Below, piece after piece: positions 50,078-62,470 of a stretch of 64,000 bases of DNA (position 1 is its first letter; every line of letters starts with the position of its first letter). The position numbers and the translations under genes were made by a program. Source of the stretch: G963674955 sp963674955 (GTDB taxonomy: Bacteria; Desulfobacterota; Desulfovibrionia; Desulfovibrionales; Desulfovibrionaceae); the NCBI GenBank assembly GCA_963674955.2, contig CAXXKR010000004.1, positions 1,054,001 to 1,118,000 on the forward strand, read 5' to 3'. Under the pieces are notes generated by a model. That model was not told the DNA's origin. It saw only the letters and a list, made by a program, of their open reading frames with translations, and did no database searches.

Positions 50078-50344
50078 CTAAACAGCCTTATCTATTATTT
50101 TTTCCAACTGCCACCGCTTGCGGCGGGAGAGGGGCCTGGATTCAACGATCTGCACCTTGTCTCCAATGGAACAATCGTTGGAAGGGTCATGGGCCATGAA
50201 CTTCTTGTGACGGCGGATGTACTTCTTGAGCAAGGGATGCTTGATCAATGTTTCAACCCGGACGACAATGGTTTTTTCAGCTTTGTCGCTGACCACCATT
50301 CCGGTCACTCTCCGCCTGTTGTCGTGTGACTTCATCTCAGACAT
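50078..50344 (-). CDS. rpsQ: 30S ribosomal protein S17
   Basis: S17, an early-assembling OB-fold protein of the small subunit. The 88 residues include GMVVSDKAEKTIVVRVET, HKKFMAHDPSNDCSIGD and VQIVESRPLSRRKRW, all typical. Confidence 0.97.
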   Translation of the reverse strand: MSEMKSHDNRRRVTGMVVSDKAEKTIVVRVETLIKHPLLKKYIRRHKKFMAHDPSNDCSIGDKVQIVESRPLSRRKRWQLEKIIDKAV

Positions 50345-50348
50345 TTCC

Positions 50349-50546
50349 TTAAGCCCCCAATTCCCTTTGACGCTGTTCGGTTAGAATCCGGGCTATGTTT
50401 CTCTTCACTTCCGGGATACGCTGGGTATTCTCCAACTGCGCCGTGGCGTGTTGGAACCGGAGGTTGAAAATTTCTTTTCTGTATTCAACGAGCTTTTCGG
50501 CAAGCTGATCAGTCTCCATATCGCGGAGCTTTTTCGAAGACACCAT
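50349..50546 (-). CDS. rpmC: 50S ribosomal protein L29
   Basis: L29, 65 residues and fully helical, located at the tunnel exit where it helps dock SRP and trigger factor. KLRDMETDQLAEKLVEYRKE and FNLRFQHATAQLENT are family sequence. Confidence 0.96.
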   Translation of the reverse strand: MVSSKKLRDMETDQLAEKLVEYRKEIFNLRFQHATAQLENTQRIPEVKRNIARILTEQRQRELGA

Positions 50547-50548
50547 TT

Positions 50549-50962
50549 TTACAGGCCCTCCTTGACAACTATGGACACCTTGATGGGCAGCTTGTAGGCG
50601 GCAAGGCTAAGCGCTTTCTTGGCCAGCTCTACGTCGACGCCCTTGACTTCATAAAGGATGCGTCCGGGCTTGACCGGGGCGCACCAACCTTCGGGAGATC
50701 CCTTTCCCTTGCCCATCCTGACTTCGGCGGGCTTCTTGGTCATGGGATAATCCGGAAAAACCCTGATCCAGACCTTACCGCCGCGCTTGATGTGCCTCAT
50801 GATGGCGACACGGGCGGATTCTATCTGCTGGCTCGTAAGTCTGCCATGCTCCAGGGCCTTCAGTCCTATATCGCCGAAGGCGATGCTGTTGCCTCTCTGG
50901 GCTTTGCCTCTCAAACGCCCTTTCTGGCGTTTGCGGTATTTAACTTTTCTCGGAGAAAGCAT
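50549..50962 (-). CDS. rplP: 50S ribosomal protein L16
   Basis: L16 organises the A site of the peptidyl-transferase region. The 137-residue protein starts MLSPRKVKYRKRQKGR and contains the GKGKGSPEGWCAPVKPGRILYE loop. Its start overlaps the rpsC stop by one base. Confidence 0.97.
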   Translation of the reverse strand: MLSPRKVKYRKRQKGRLRGKAQRGNSIAFGDIGLKALEHGRLTSQQIESARVAIMRHIKRGGKVWIRVFPDYPMTKKPAEVRMGKGKGSPEGWCAPVKPGRILYEVKGVDVELAKKALSLAAYKLPIKVSIVVKEGL

Positions 50963-51603
50963 TACTGTTCCACCTCTTGATCAAGAATCTCACCCTTGAA
51001 AATCCAAACCTTGACTCCGATGATGCCGTAAGTGGTCTTGGCCGTGGCAAATCCGTAGTCAATATCAGCCCTGAGGGTGTGCAGCGGAACCCGACCGTCG
51101 CGGTACCACTCGCTGCGAGCGATTTCCGCACCGGCCAGACGGCCGGAACAGGCGATCTTGATTCCCTCGGCGCCGAACCTGCGGCTCAGGCCAACGGTGC
51201 GCTTCATGGCGCGGCGAAATGCGACCCTGCGCTCGAGCTGAAGCGCAATGTTTTCGGCAACGAGCTGGGCCTCGACTTCGGGCCTGCGAATCTCGTTGAC
51301 TTCAATGGTGAATTCAACATTGAATTTGTTTCTCAAATCATCGCGAAGCTTTTCAATCTCAACACCCTTGCGGCCGATCACGATACCGGGGCGCGCAGTG
51401 TGCAAAATCAAACGAACCTTGCCGCCTGCCCTTTCGATTTCAATACGGGCGATACCAGCTTGAAAAAGAATGGACTTGACGTATTTGCGAATCTTGTCGT
51501 CTTCCAAGACGAAAGCGGGGTAATCCTTTTTGCTGAACCATCTGGACAGCCAATTCTTGTTGTACCCCAGTCTGAATCCGTAAGGATGTACTTTCTGACC
51601 CAT
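50962..51603 (-). CDS. rpsC: 30S ribosomal protein S3
   Basis: S3 forms the mRNA entry tunnel and has helicase activity with S4. The KH domain is visible (RPGIVIGRKGVEIEKLRDDL), as is the C-terminal SEWYRDGRVPLHTLRADIDYG. Length 213. Translationally coupled to rplP. Confidence 0.97.
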   Translation of the reverse strand: MGQKVHPYGFRLGYNKNWLSRWFSKKDYPAFVLEDDKIRKYVKSILFQAGIARIEIERAGGKVRLILHTARPGIVIGRKGVEIEKLRDDLRNKFNVEFTIEVNEIRRPEVEAQLVAENIALQLERRVAFRRAMKRTVGLSRRFGAEGIKIACSGRLAGAEIARSEWYRDGRVPLHTLRADIDYGFATAKTTYGIIGVKVWIFKGEILDQEVEQ

Positions 51604-51612
51604 AACAGTTCC

Positions 51613-51945
51613 CTAAATTTCCTTGACAACCACGGTAATGTGGCTGGTCCGCTTGCGGATGCGGTAGGCCCGCCCCATTGCCCTGGGCTGAATGCGCTTC
51701 CAAGTGGGTCCCTCATCAATCACGACATTGGCGACTATCAGGGAATCCATGTCCACTCCGGGAATCTGTTCCGCATTGGCCACTGCCGAATACAAAACCT
51801 TTCCGATCAGCTCAGCCGATTTCTTGGGAGTGAACTTCAAAATGTTCAGAGCGTCCTCAACCGGCTTGCCCTTGATGTTTCCCGCGACAATACGTGCCTT
51901 GCGCGGAGAAACCCTTATATATTTGGCGACTGCTTTCGCTTCCAT
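51613..51945 (-). CDS. rplV: 50S ribosomal protein L22
   Basis: L22 lines the nascent-peptide tunnel. The 110-residue protein has YIRVSPRKARIVAGNIKG and the beta-hairpin end GPTWKRIQPRAMGRAYRI-RKRTSHIT, normal for macrolide-sensitive types. Confidence 0.97.
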   Translation of the reverse strand: MEAKAVAKYIRVSPRKARIVAGNIKGKPVEDALNILKFTPKKSAELIGKVLYSAVANAEQIPGVDMDSLIVANVVIDEGPTWKRIQPRAMGRAYRIRKRTSHITVVVKEI

Positions 51946-51961
51946 CGGTTTTTACCTTTTC

Positions 51962-52231
51962 CTATTTCTTGCGGTCAGCGGCATGGCCAAAATAGGTGCG
52001 AGTGGGAGAAAATTCCCCGAGCTTGTGCCCGACCATATTTTCCGTGACGAAAACCGGTATGAACTTGCGACCATTGTGTACCGCGAAAGTGAGGCCGACC
52101 ATATCGGGGCTGATGGTCGATCTGCGGGACCAAGTCTGGATGACCTTGCGATCATTGTTCTCGTTGGCCCTGTCGACTTTCCTCATCAGGTGACCGTCGA
52201 TAAAGGGTCCTTTTTTCAGTGACCTTGGCAT
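51962..52231 (-). CDS. rpsS: 30S ribosomal protein S19
   Basis: S19, with S13, contacts the A-site and 23S bridge. The 89 residues begin MPRSLKKGPFIDGHLMRKV and contain TWSRRSTISPDMVGLTFAVHNG; all conserved. Confidence 0.97.
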   Translation of the reverse strand: MPRSLKKGPFIDGHLMRKVDRANENNDRKVIQTWSRRSTISPDMVGLTFAVHNGRKFIPVFVTENMVGHKLGEFSPTRTYFGHAADRKK

Positions 52232-52241
52232 ATCTTAACTC

Positions 52242-53072
52242 CTACTTCTTGCCGCGCCGTTTGACTATGAGCTTGGAAGTCGTCTTCTTGGGACTGCGCG
52301 TCCTGTAACCCTTGGCGGGAACGCCCCAGGGCGAACAGGGATGCCTGCCGCCGGAGCTCTTGCCTTCGCCGCCGCCCAGCGGGTGGTCGATGGGGTTCAT
52401 TGCCACGCCCCTGACCTTGGGACGGCGACCGAGCCAACGGTTGCGTCCTGCCTTGCCCAGAGAAATATTCTCATGATGTATGTTCCCAACCTGGCCCACG
52501 GTGGCGGTGCAGGTGACAAGCACCTTGCGAACCTCGCCGGAAGGCATCCTCAAAAGGGCGTATTTCCCTTCCTTGGCGATAAGCTGGGCATATGTTCCGG
52601 CCGCGCGGCAAAACTGTCCGCCCTTGCCGGGGTGAAGCTCGATGTTGTGAATAACGGTACCAACCGGAATCCTCTGCAGATAAAGAGCATTGCCGGGCTT
52701 GATGTCCGCGCCGTCGCCGGCATGAACCGTGTCGCCCACGCCTAAGCCCACAGGAGCGAGAATGTAACGCTTCTCGCCATCGACATAATTCAAAAGAGCG
52801 ATTCTGGCGCTGCGATTGGGATCATACTCTATGGTAGCGACCTTGGCGGGGATGTCCCTCTTGTCGCGCTTGAAATCGATGATCCGGTACAGTCTCTTAT
52901 GGCCGCCGCCACGACGCCTGGCCGTGACCCTGCCGAGGTTGTTGCGACCGGCTTTCTTGCGCAGGCCGACGGTCAGGGACTTTTCCGGGGTGGTTTCGGT
53001 GATCTCCTCAAAAGTGGAGATGGTCTGAAACCTGCGACCCGGTGAAGTCGGTTTTAACTTGCGAGTTGGCAT
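52242..53072 (-). CDS. rplB: 50S ribosomal protein L2
   Basis: L2 is essential for subunit association and peptidyl transfer. The 276-residue protein carries GRNNLGRVTARRRGGGHKR, GKAGRNRWLGRRPKVRGVAMNP and the conserved DHPLGGGEGKSSGGRHP loop with its active-site-near histidine. Normal length. Confidence 0.97.
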   Translation of the reverse strand: MPTRKLKPTSPGRRFQTISTFEEITETTPEKSLTVGLRKKAGRNNLGRVTARRRGGGHKRLYRIIDFKRDKRDIPAKVATIEYDPNRSARIALLNYVDGEKRYILAPVGLGVGDTVHAGDGADIKPGNALYLQRIPVGTVIHNIELHPGKGGQFCRAAGTYAQLIAKEGKYALLRMPSGEVRKVLVTCTATVGQVGNIHHENISLGKAGRNRWLGRRPKVRGVAMNPIDHPLGGGEGKSSGGRHPCSPWGVPAKGYRTRSPKKTTSKLIVKRRGKK

Positions 53073-53075
53073 TTT

Positions 53076-53366
53076 CTAAACTCCCTCAAAAAACTCTATT
53101 TTGTCGCCGGCAGCCAACTTGACGTAAGCCTTTTTGTAACCGGAAATCTTGCCGGTGGCCCTGCCGAAACGCATCCTTGTAAGAGGCTTCTTCCTGACGA
53201 TATTCACGGACTCGACCTTGACCTTGAAAGCGTCTTCAACCGCCTTCTTGACCTGAAGCTTGTTGGCCGAAGTGTGCACGTAGAAGGAAACCTGGTTGTC
53301 CAGTTCCTTGGCCTCGTTCGCCTTCTCGGAGACGACAGGCCTGAGCAAAATCTGCGTGTAGTCCAT
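53076..53366 (-). CDS. rplW: 50S ribosomal protein L23
   Basis: L23 sits at the tunnel exit and docks trigger factor and SRP. The 96-residue protein shows ILLRPVVSEKANEAKE, ANKLQVKKAVEDAFKVKV and a shortened C-terminal loop. Standard. Confidence 0.96.
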   Translation of the reverse strand: MDYTQILLRPVVSEKANEAKELDNQVSFYVHTSANKLQVKKAVEDAFKVKVESVNIVRKKPLTRMRFGRATGKISGYKKAYVKLAAGDKIEFFEGV

Positions 53367-53368
53367 GA

Positions 53369-53989
53369 TTATTTCAACCTCTCCTGAACGTCTTTGGCGG
53401 CACCTTCGAACATAACAAGCTTGTTGTGACGCAAGATGTCATAAACATTGAGCTTGTCGCTCTCGAGTACCTTTATGCCAGGAATGTTCCTTGCCGAAAG
53501 AGCGAGATTATTATCAGCATCCTTGAGAACAATCAAGGCCTTTTCAAGTCCGAGAGCAATTGCAATCTCCTTGAAGGTCTTGGTCTTGATCTCAGGCATG
53601 TCGATGGTGTTCACCACAAGGAGCTTCTCTTCCGCAAGACGTGCGGCAAGGGCCATCTTGAGCGCGAGCTTCCTGATTTTCTTGTTGACCTTGAAAGAGT
53701 AATCCCTGGGCTGCGGCCCAAAGGTAACGGCACCGCCGCGCCACAGGGGCGAACGAACGGTACCGGCTCTGGCGCGGCCGGTTCCCTTCTGTTTCCAGGG
53801 CTTGCGTCCGCCGCCGCGGATAGTGGAACGTCCCTTGACGGAATGGGTTCCACTTCTCTTCGCCGCAAGCTGGGCGCGGACAACAAGATGCAGGATCTCG
53901 GGCTTCACCTCGACCTCGAAGACCTCGGGAGCCAAGTCCAGCTTGCCCACTTCCTTATTCGTTTGATCAAATATGCTAACCGTAGCCAT
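53369..53989 (-). CDS. rplD: 50S ribosomal protein L4
   Basis: L4 lines the exit tunnel and in E. coli regulates the S10 operon. The 206-residue protein has the extended loop GGGRKPWKQKGTGRARAGTV with RSPLWRGGAVTFGP. No unusual insertions. Confidence 0.97.
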   Translation of the reverse strand: MATVSIFDQTNKEVGKLDLAPEVFEVEVKPEILHLVVRAQLAAKRSGTHSVKGRSTIRGGGRKPWKQKGTGRARAGTVRSPLWRGGAVTFGPQPRDYSFKVNKKIRKLALKMALAARLAEEKLLVVNTIDMPEIKTKTFKEIAIALGLEKALIVLKDADNNLALSARNIPGIKVLESDKLNVYDILRHNKLVMFEGAAKDVQERLK

Positions 53990-54013
53990 GATTTCTTCCT
54001 CTAGATCAACTTA

Positions 54014-54646
54014 TCAGCTCTTTTTCCGAATCATAATCAGGCCATCCTTGGGACCGGGGACCTGTCCCCTGATCAGGATGATATTCTCGTCCGGCCTGAT
54101 GTCAAAAATTTCCGCATTGCTGTAGGTTACACGTGCATTACCCATCTGTCCGGGCATTTTCTTGCCCTTGAATATCTTGCCCGGGAATTCGGCATTACCA
54201 ACCGAACCTACGGAACGGTGAACCTTCTCGGCGCCGTGAGAGGCGCGCAGGCCCCTGAAATTCCAGCGCTTCATAGCGCCCTGGAACCCCTTTCCCTTGC
54301 TGGTTCCCGAAACCTTGACCCTTTCGCCCGGCTCGAACATGTCGATGGTCAATTCCTGACCAACTTCATACTCGTCAACCTTGTCCAACCGGAACTCCCG
54401 AAGATGACGGAAGAAACCCTTTCCGGCCTTGGCCTGGTGGCCCTTAATGGGCTTGTTGGCCTTCCTGTCGGCGGCTTTGCCGAAGGCAACCTGAAGGGCG
54501 TTGTAACCTTCTTTTTCATCAGTCTTGATCTGCATGATCGGGCATGGACCGGCGGAGACGACAGTAACGGGAATTATCTTCCCGCCAGGGCCGAAAACCC
54601 TGGTCATGCCCAACTTTTTACCAAGTATTCCAAGTGAATTGGCCAT
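54014..54646 (-). CDS. rplC: 50S ribosomal protein L3
   Basis: L3 reaches the peptidyl-transferase centre. The start at 54646 gives MANSLGILGKKLGMTRVF (210 residues) with GAGG five bases upstream; the frame stays open further upstream into rpsJ without coding character. GVRG-like FRGLRASHGAEKVHRSVGSVG and the MPGQMG loop are conserved. Confidence 0.97.
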   Translation of the reverse strand: MANSLGILGKKLGMTRVFGPGGKIIPVTVVSAGPCPIMQIKTDEKEGYNALQVAFGKAADRKANKPIKGHQAKAGKGFFRHLREFRLDKVDEYEVGQELTIDMFEPGERVKVSGTSKGKGFQGAMKRWNFRGLRASHGAEKVHRSVGSVGNAEFPGKIFKGKKMPGQMGNARVTYSNAEIFDIRPDENIILIRGQVPGPKDGLIMIRKKS

Positions 54647-54656
54647 GACAACCTCG

Positions 54657-54977
54657 TTAAAGCTTAATTTCGACGTCCACGCCGGTGGGCAGCGAAAGCT
54701 TGCCCAGTGCGTCAACCGTCTGCTGAGTTGGTTCCAGGATGTCCAAAAGGCGCTTGTGAATACGCATTTCAAACTGTTCCCTGGACTTCTTGTCTACATG
54801 GACCGACTTCTGAACCGTGGTCCTATGTACATTGGTAGGCAAAGGAACAGGACCGACAATGGCAGCGCCAGTATTTTTGGCGGTATCCACGATCTCGGTG
54901 ACCGCTTTGTCCAGAATGCGGTAATCGTAGGCCTTGAGCTTGATTCTGATCCGATCACTCGTCATTGAAGCAACCAT
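54657..54977 (-). CDS. rpsJ: 30S ribosomal protein S10
   Basis: S10 of the small subunit, also NusE in antitermination. The 106-residue protein has IRIKLKAYDYRILDKAV and PVPLPTNVHRTTVQKSVHVDKKSREQFEMR, canonical. AGGAG six bases before the ATG at 54977 decides the start. It follows fusA after 95 bases with no tuf gene between. Confidence 0.97.
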   Translation of the reverse strand: MVASMTSDRIRIKLKAYDYRILDKAVTEIVDTAKNTGAAIVGPVPLPTNVHRTTVQKSVHVDKKSREQFEMRIHKRLLDILEPTQQTVDALGKLSLPTGVDVEIKL

Positions 54978-55072
54978 ATTAAACTCCTAAAACATTTATC
55001 TACTTGTCTTCGTCCCGTTACAAAGCGGTCTGAAGGCTTATCGCTCTTATCAACTCACGTCAAGGAAAACAT

Positions 55073-57145
55073 CTAAACCTTTTTAACCACTTCCTCTGCA
55101 ATGCTGGCCGGAACCTGCTCGTAATGATCGAACTGCATGGTGAAAGTGGCGCGCCCCTGGGTCTTGGACCTCAGGTCGGTGGCATAGCCGAACATCTCGG
55201 ACAGGGGCACATTGACGGAAACGACTTGCGCCCCTCCCCTTGTGTCCATCTGTCCGACGCGTCCGCGGCGTCCGTTCAGATCGCCCATGACGTCGCCCAG
55301 GTACTCGTCCGGGGTGACGACCTCCACATCCATGATGGGTTCGAGCAGCACGGAGGATGCCTGTCTGCAGGCCTCCTTGATGGCCATTGAACCGGCAACG
55401 AAAAAGGCCTGTTCGCTGGAGTCCACATCGTGATAGGAGCCGAAGACCAGCTTCACCTTCACATCCACCACGGGGAACCCGGCCATAACACCGGTTTTCA
55501 GGGCCGATTCCACGCCCTTGTTGACGGCTGGAATGTATTCCTTGGGAATCACGCCGCCCTTAATCTCGTCCATGAACTCATAGCCGTTGCCCGGATTGGG
55601 TTCGACTTCAAGCACCACATGTCCGTACTGGCCGCGGCCACCAGACTGCTTGGCGTGCTTGACATCGACCTTGGCGGGCTTGGTGATGGTTTCGCGATAG
55701 GCGACCTGGGGAGCGCCCACATTGGCGTTGACGTTGAACTCGCGCAAAAGGCGGTCAACGATGATCTCCAGGTGCAGCTCGCCCATTCCGGCGATTAGGG
55801 TCTGTCCGGTCTCCTCGTCGGTCTTGACCCTGAAAGACGGGTCTTCCTTGGCCAGTTTGACAAGGCTGTCGGACAAATGATCGCGGTCGGCCTTGGTCTT
55901 GGGCTCGATGGCCACCTCGATAACCGGCTCGGGGATATCCAGCGTCTCCAGGACCACGCGACTCTTGGGCTCGGCCAGGGTGTCACCTGTGGACATGGTC
56001 TTGAGGCCGACGGCGGCGACGATGTCGCCGGCATAGGCTTCCTTTATTTCTTCACGCTTGTTGGCGTGCATTTTCAAAAGGCGTCCGATGCGCTCCTTCT
56101 TGCCGGTGGCCCCGTTGACCAGGGTGGAACCGGATTCGATGCGCCCGGAATAGATGCGCAAGAAGGTCAGGTGACCCACAAAGGGGTCGGTCATGAGTTT
56201 GAAGGCCAAAGCCGACAAGGGAAGATCGTCCTCGCAGGGACAATTGATCTTTTCACCGCTGTCGGGATCTTCGCCGACCATGACCTCTACATCCAGGGGA
56301 GAAGGCATGTAGTCGACGATGGCGTCGAGAAGGGGCTGTACCCCCTTGTTCTTGAAGGCCGTACCGCAAAAAACCGGGCACATGGCCAAGTGGACCGTAG
56401 CCTTGCGCACGCCTTGCATGATCTCCTCGACGGTGAGTTCCTCGCCGCCAAGGTACTTCTCCATGAGAGTCTCATCCTCCTCGACAATGGCGTCGAGAAG
56501 CTCATTGCGCTGGAGTTCGTACTCTTCCTGCAATTCAGCCGGAATGTCCTGAACCTCGAACTGGGTGCCCATGCTTTCGGTGTCGGCGTAAATGTAGGCC
56601 TTGCCCGCAACCAAATCCACCACGCCGGAGAAATTGTCCTCCGCGCCGATGGGAATCTGAAGGGGAACGGCCTTGGCGCCGAGGCGGTCCTTGAGCATCC
56701 TTACGCAACGGTTGAAATCCGCTCCGATGCGGTCCATCTTGTTGACGAAGGCCATGCGCGGCACCTTGTACCGGTCGGCCTGACGCCAGACTGTCTCCGA
56801 CTGGGGTTCCACGCCGGCCACGGCGTCGAATACGGCGATGGCGCCGTCCAGTACACGCAGGGACCGCTCGACTTCCATGGTGAAGTCCACGTGTCCGGGC
56901 GTGTCAATGATGCAGATGCGGTGGTCGCGCCAAAAACAGGTCGTTGCGGCACTGGTGATGGTAATGCCTCGTTCCTGCTCCTGGACCATCCAGTCCATGG
57001 TGGCCTCGCCATCATGGACTTCGCCGATCTTGTGCGAAACACCGGTGTAAAAAAGAATGCGCTCGGTCGTGGTAGTCTTGCCCGCGTCGATGTGGGCCAT
57101 TATACCAATGTTGCGCTGTTTATCCCTTGCTACCTTTCTAGCCAC
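55073..57145 (-). CDS. fusA: Elongation factor G
   Basis: The main translocase EF-G. Its 690 residues include the G1 AHIDAGKTTTTERILFYTG, effector GITI, DTPGHVDF, NKMD, and domains II-V (SGGRGQYGHVV, TRGGAQVVSVNVPLSEMFGYATDLRS). It is the canonical type, in contrast to the GHGGSGKT-type EF-G2 elsewhere in this window. It sits in the str arrangement rpsL-rpsG-fusA, but tuf is missing and rpsJ follows. Confidence 0.97.
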   Translation of the reverse strand: MARKVARDKQRNIGIMAHIDAGKTTTTERILFYTGVSHKIGEVHDGEATMDWMVQEQERGITITSAATTCFWRDHRICIIDTPGHVDFTMEVERSLRVLDGAIAVFDAVAGVEPQSETVWRQADRYKVPRMAFVNKMDRIGADFNRCVRMLKDRLGAKAVPLQIPIGAEDNFSGVVDLVAGKAYIYADTESMGTQFEVQDIPAELQEEYELQRNELLDAIVEEDETLMEKYLGGEELTVEEIMQGVRKATVHLAMCPVFCGTAFKNKGVQPLLDAIVDYMPSPLDVEVMVGEDPDSGEKINCPCEDDLPLSALAFKLMTDPFVGHLTFLRIYSGRIESGSTLVNGATGKKERIGRLLKMHANKREEIKEAYAGDIVAAVGLKTMSTGDTLAEPKSRVVLETLDIPEPVIEVAIEPKTKADRDHLSDSLVKLAKEDPSFRVKTDEETGQTLIAGMGELHLEIIVDRLLREFNVNANVGAPQVAYRETITKPAKVDVKHAKQSGGRGQYGHVVLEVEPNPGNGYEFMDEIKGGVIPKEYIPAVNKGVESALKTGVMAGFPVVDVKVKLVFGSYHDVDSSEQAFFVAGSMAIKEACRQASSVLLEPIMDVEVVTPDEYLGDVMGDLNGRRGRVGQMDTRGGAQVVSVNVPLSEMFGYATDLRSKTQGRATFTMQFDHYEQVPASIAEEVVKKV

Positions 57146-57160
57146 GACGAGCCTCCTGGA

Positions 57161-57631
57161 CTACCACCGGTAATGGGCGAAAGCCTTGTTGGCTTCGGCC
57201 ATCTTGTGGACGTCCTCTCTCTTTTTTACGGCGCCGCCGCGGAGATTGTAGGCATCGAGCAGTTCCCCGCCGAGTCGGGCGGTCATGCCCTTTTCGCCGC
57301 GCTGTCGCGCATAGCCGATCACCCATCTTATGGCCAATGCGAACTGACGTTCAGGCCTTACCTCCATGGGCACCTGGTATGTAGCGCCGCCCACGCGCCT
57401 GGATTTGACTTCCAGGTGGGGCTTGACGTGGTCCAATGCCTTTTCAAAAGCCTTGATGGGATTCTCGTTGGTCTTTGACCCGAGTTCCTCAAGGGCTTCA
57501 TAAAAAATTCTTTCAGCCACGTTCTTCTTGCCGTCCATCATGAGACGGTTGACAAATTTGGTGGCCAGCTTGCTTCCGTAAACGGGATCAGGAAGAACCT
57601 GCCGTTTGGGTACGGGTCCTTTGCGAGGCAT
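57161..57631 (-). CDS. rpsG: 30S ribosomal protein S7
   Basis: S7 nucleates the head of the small subunit. The start at 57631 (MPRKGPVPKRQVLPDPVYGSK, 156 residues) is supported by GGAG eight bases before the ATG; a TTG two codons upstream is too close to it. LARAINRWVIG-like WVIGYARQRGEKGM and the C-terminal HKMAEANKAFAHYRW are typical. Confidence 0.97.
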   Translation of the reverse strand: MPRKGPVPKRQVLPDPVYGSKLATKFVNRLMMDGKKNVAERIFYEALEELGSKTNENPIKAFEKALDHVKPHLEVKSRRVGGATYQVPMEVRPERQFALAIRWVIGYARQRGEKGMTARLGGELLDAYNLRGGAVKKREDVHKMAEANKAFAHYRW

Positions 57632-57660
57632 AATCAATACTCCTTAATGTCGTTACGGCG

Positions 57661-58032
57661 CTATTTCGGACGTTTGGCGCCGTATTTGGAACGACCTCTG
57701 CGCCTGTCGTCAACGCCTGCGGTATCCAGGACGCCGCGCACGATATGGTACCGCACACCGGGAAGGTCCTTGACACGGCCGCCGCGGATAAGAACCACGG
57801 AGTGCTCCTGCAGGTTGTGTCCTTCGCCGGGAATGTAGGCGGTGACTTCCAGTCCGTTTGTCAGCCGCACGCGTGCGACCTTCCTCAAAGCCGAGTTGGG
57901 CTTCTTGGGTGTGGTGGTGTAAACCCTGGTGCAAACGCCCCTGCGCTGGGGGCACTCCATAAGTGCAGGAGTTTTCTTGCGTTTGGGCATCGCTTTGCGC
58001 TGTTTTCGAATCAGCTGATTAATGGTTGGCAT
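57661..58032 (-). CDS. rpsL: 30S ribosomal protein S12
   Basis: S12 guards decoding accuracy. The 123-residue protein has TTTPKKPNSALRKVARVRL and GGRVKDLPGVRYH. The lysines at the known streptomycin-resistance sites are unmodified, predicting sensitivity. It is first in the run and follows a promoter with a perfect -35. Confidence 0.97.
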   Translation of the reverse strand: MPTINQLIRKQRKAMPKRKKTPALMECPQRRGVCTRVYTTTPKKPNSALRKVARVRLTNGLEVTAYIPGEGHNLQEHSVVLIRGGRVKDLPGVRYHIVRGVLDTAGVDDRRRGRSKYGAKRPK

Positions 58033-58103
58033 GCATCCTCCAAATCAATTTATTAAATACGCTCAGGCATAGTAAATATATTTATAAGCCAAAGAGAGCA
58101 GGA

Positions 58104-58131
58104 TTTATGCTAAAAACCCTGACTCTGTCAA
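58104..58131 (-). promoter_or_regulatory. Promoter of the str/S10 ribosomal operon
   Basis: On the minus strand a perfect TTGACA (58126-58131) is followed after 16 bases by CATAAA (58104-58109, 4/6). Transcription would start about 65 bases before rpsL. Confidence 0.6.
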
Positions 58132-58168
58132 GGGTCTGGGCCTTGTTTCATAGCATAAATTTCATGAA

Positions 58169-58192
58169 AATGGAGAGGAAAACCTCTCCATT
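58169..58192 (-). terminator. Terminator after rpoC
   Basis: AATGGAGAGG, a four-base loop and CCTCTCCATT form a ten-pair perfect stem about 40 bases beyond the rpoC stop, followed on the minus strand by TTCATG, a weak T tract. On the plus strand it is trailed by eight T after five bases, so direction is not certain. Confidence 0.65.
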
Positions 58193-58231
58193 CTCAGTTT
58201 TTTTTCAGTTCCGGGCCAGCCCGGTTTCAAC

Positions 58232-62383
<4,152 letters not shown>

Positions 62384-62418
62384 GGCTACCTCTTCGTAAT
62401 TAAAGTTTTTATTATCAT

Positions 62419-62444
62419 CCCGGCCCCGCCTAAGCGAGGCCGGG
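62419..62444 (-). other. Hairpin in the rpoB-rpoC spacer
   Basis: CCCGGCC and GGCCGGG flank an inner CGC/GCG pair, giving a stable stem-loop without a T tract. It may be an mRNA processing or pausing site between the two polymerase genes. Confidence 0.5.
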
Positions 62445-62470
62445 TGTAATCAACACTGTTTCCCGGCGCT

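Noticed and set aside
54978..55072. A promoter in the fusA-rpsJ gap
   Set aside because: TTGACG is present but the best -10 (GATAAG) is only 15 bases away; too weak to call.
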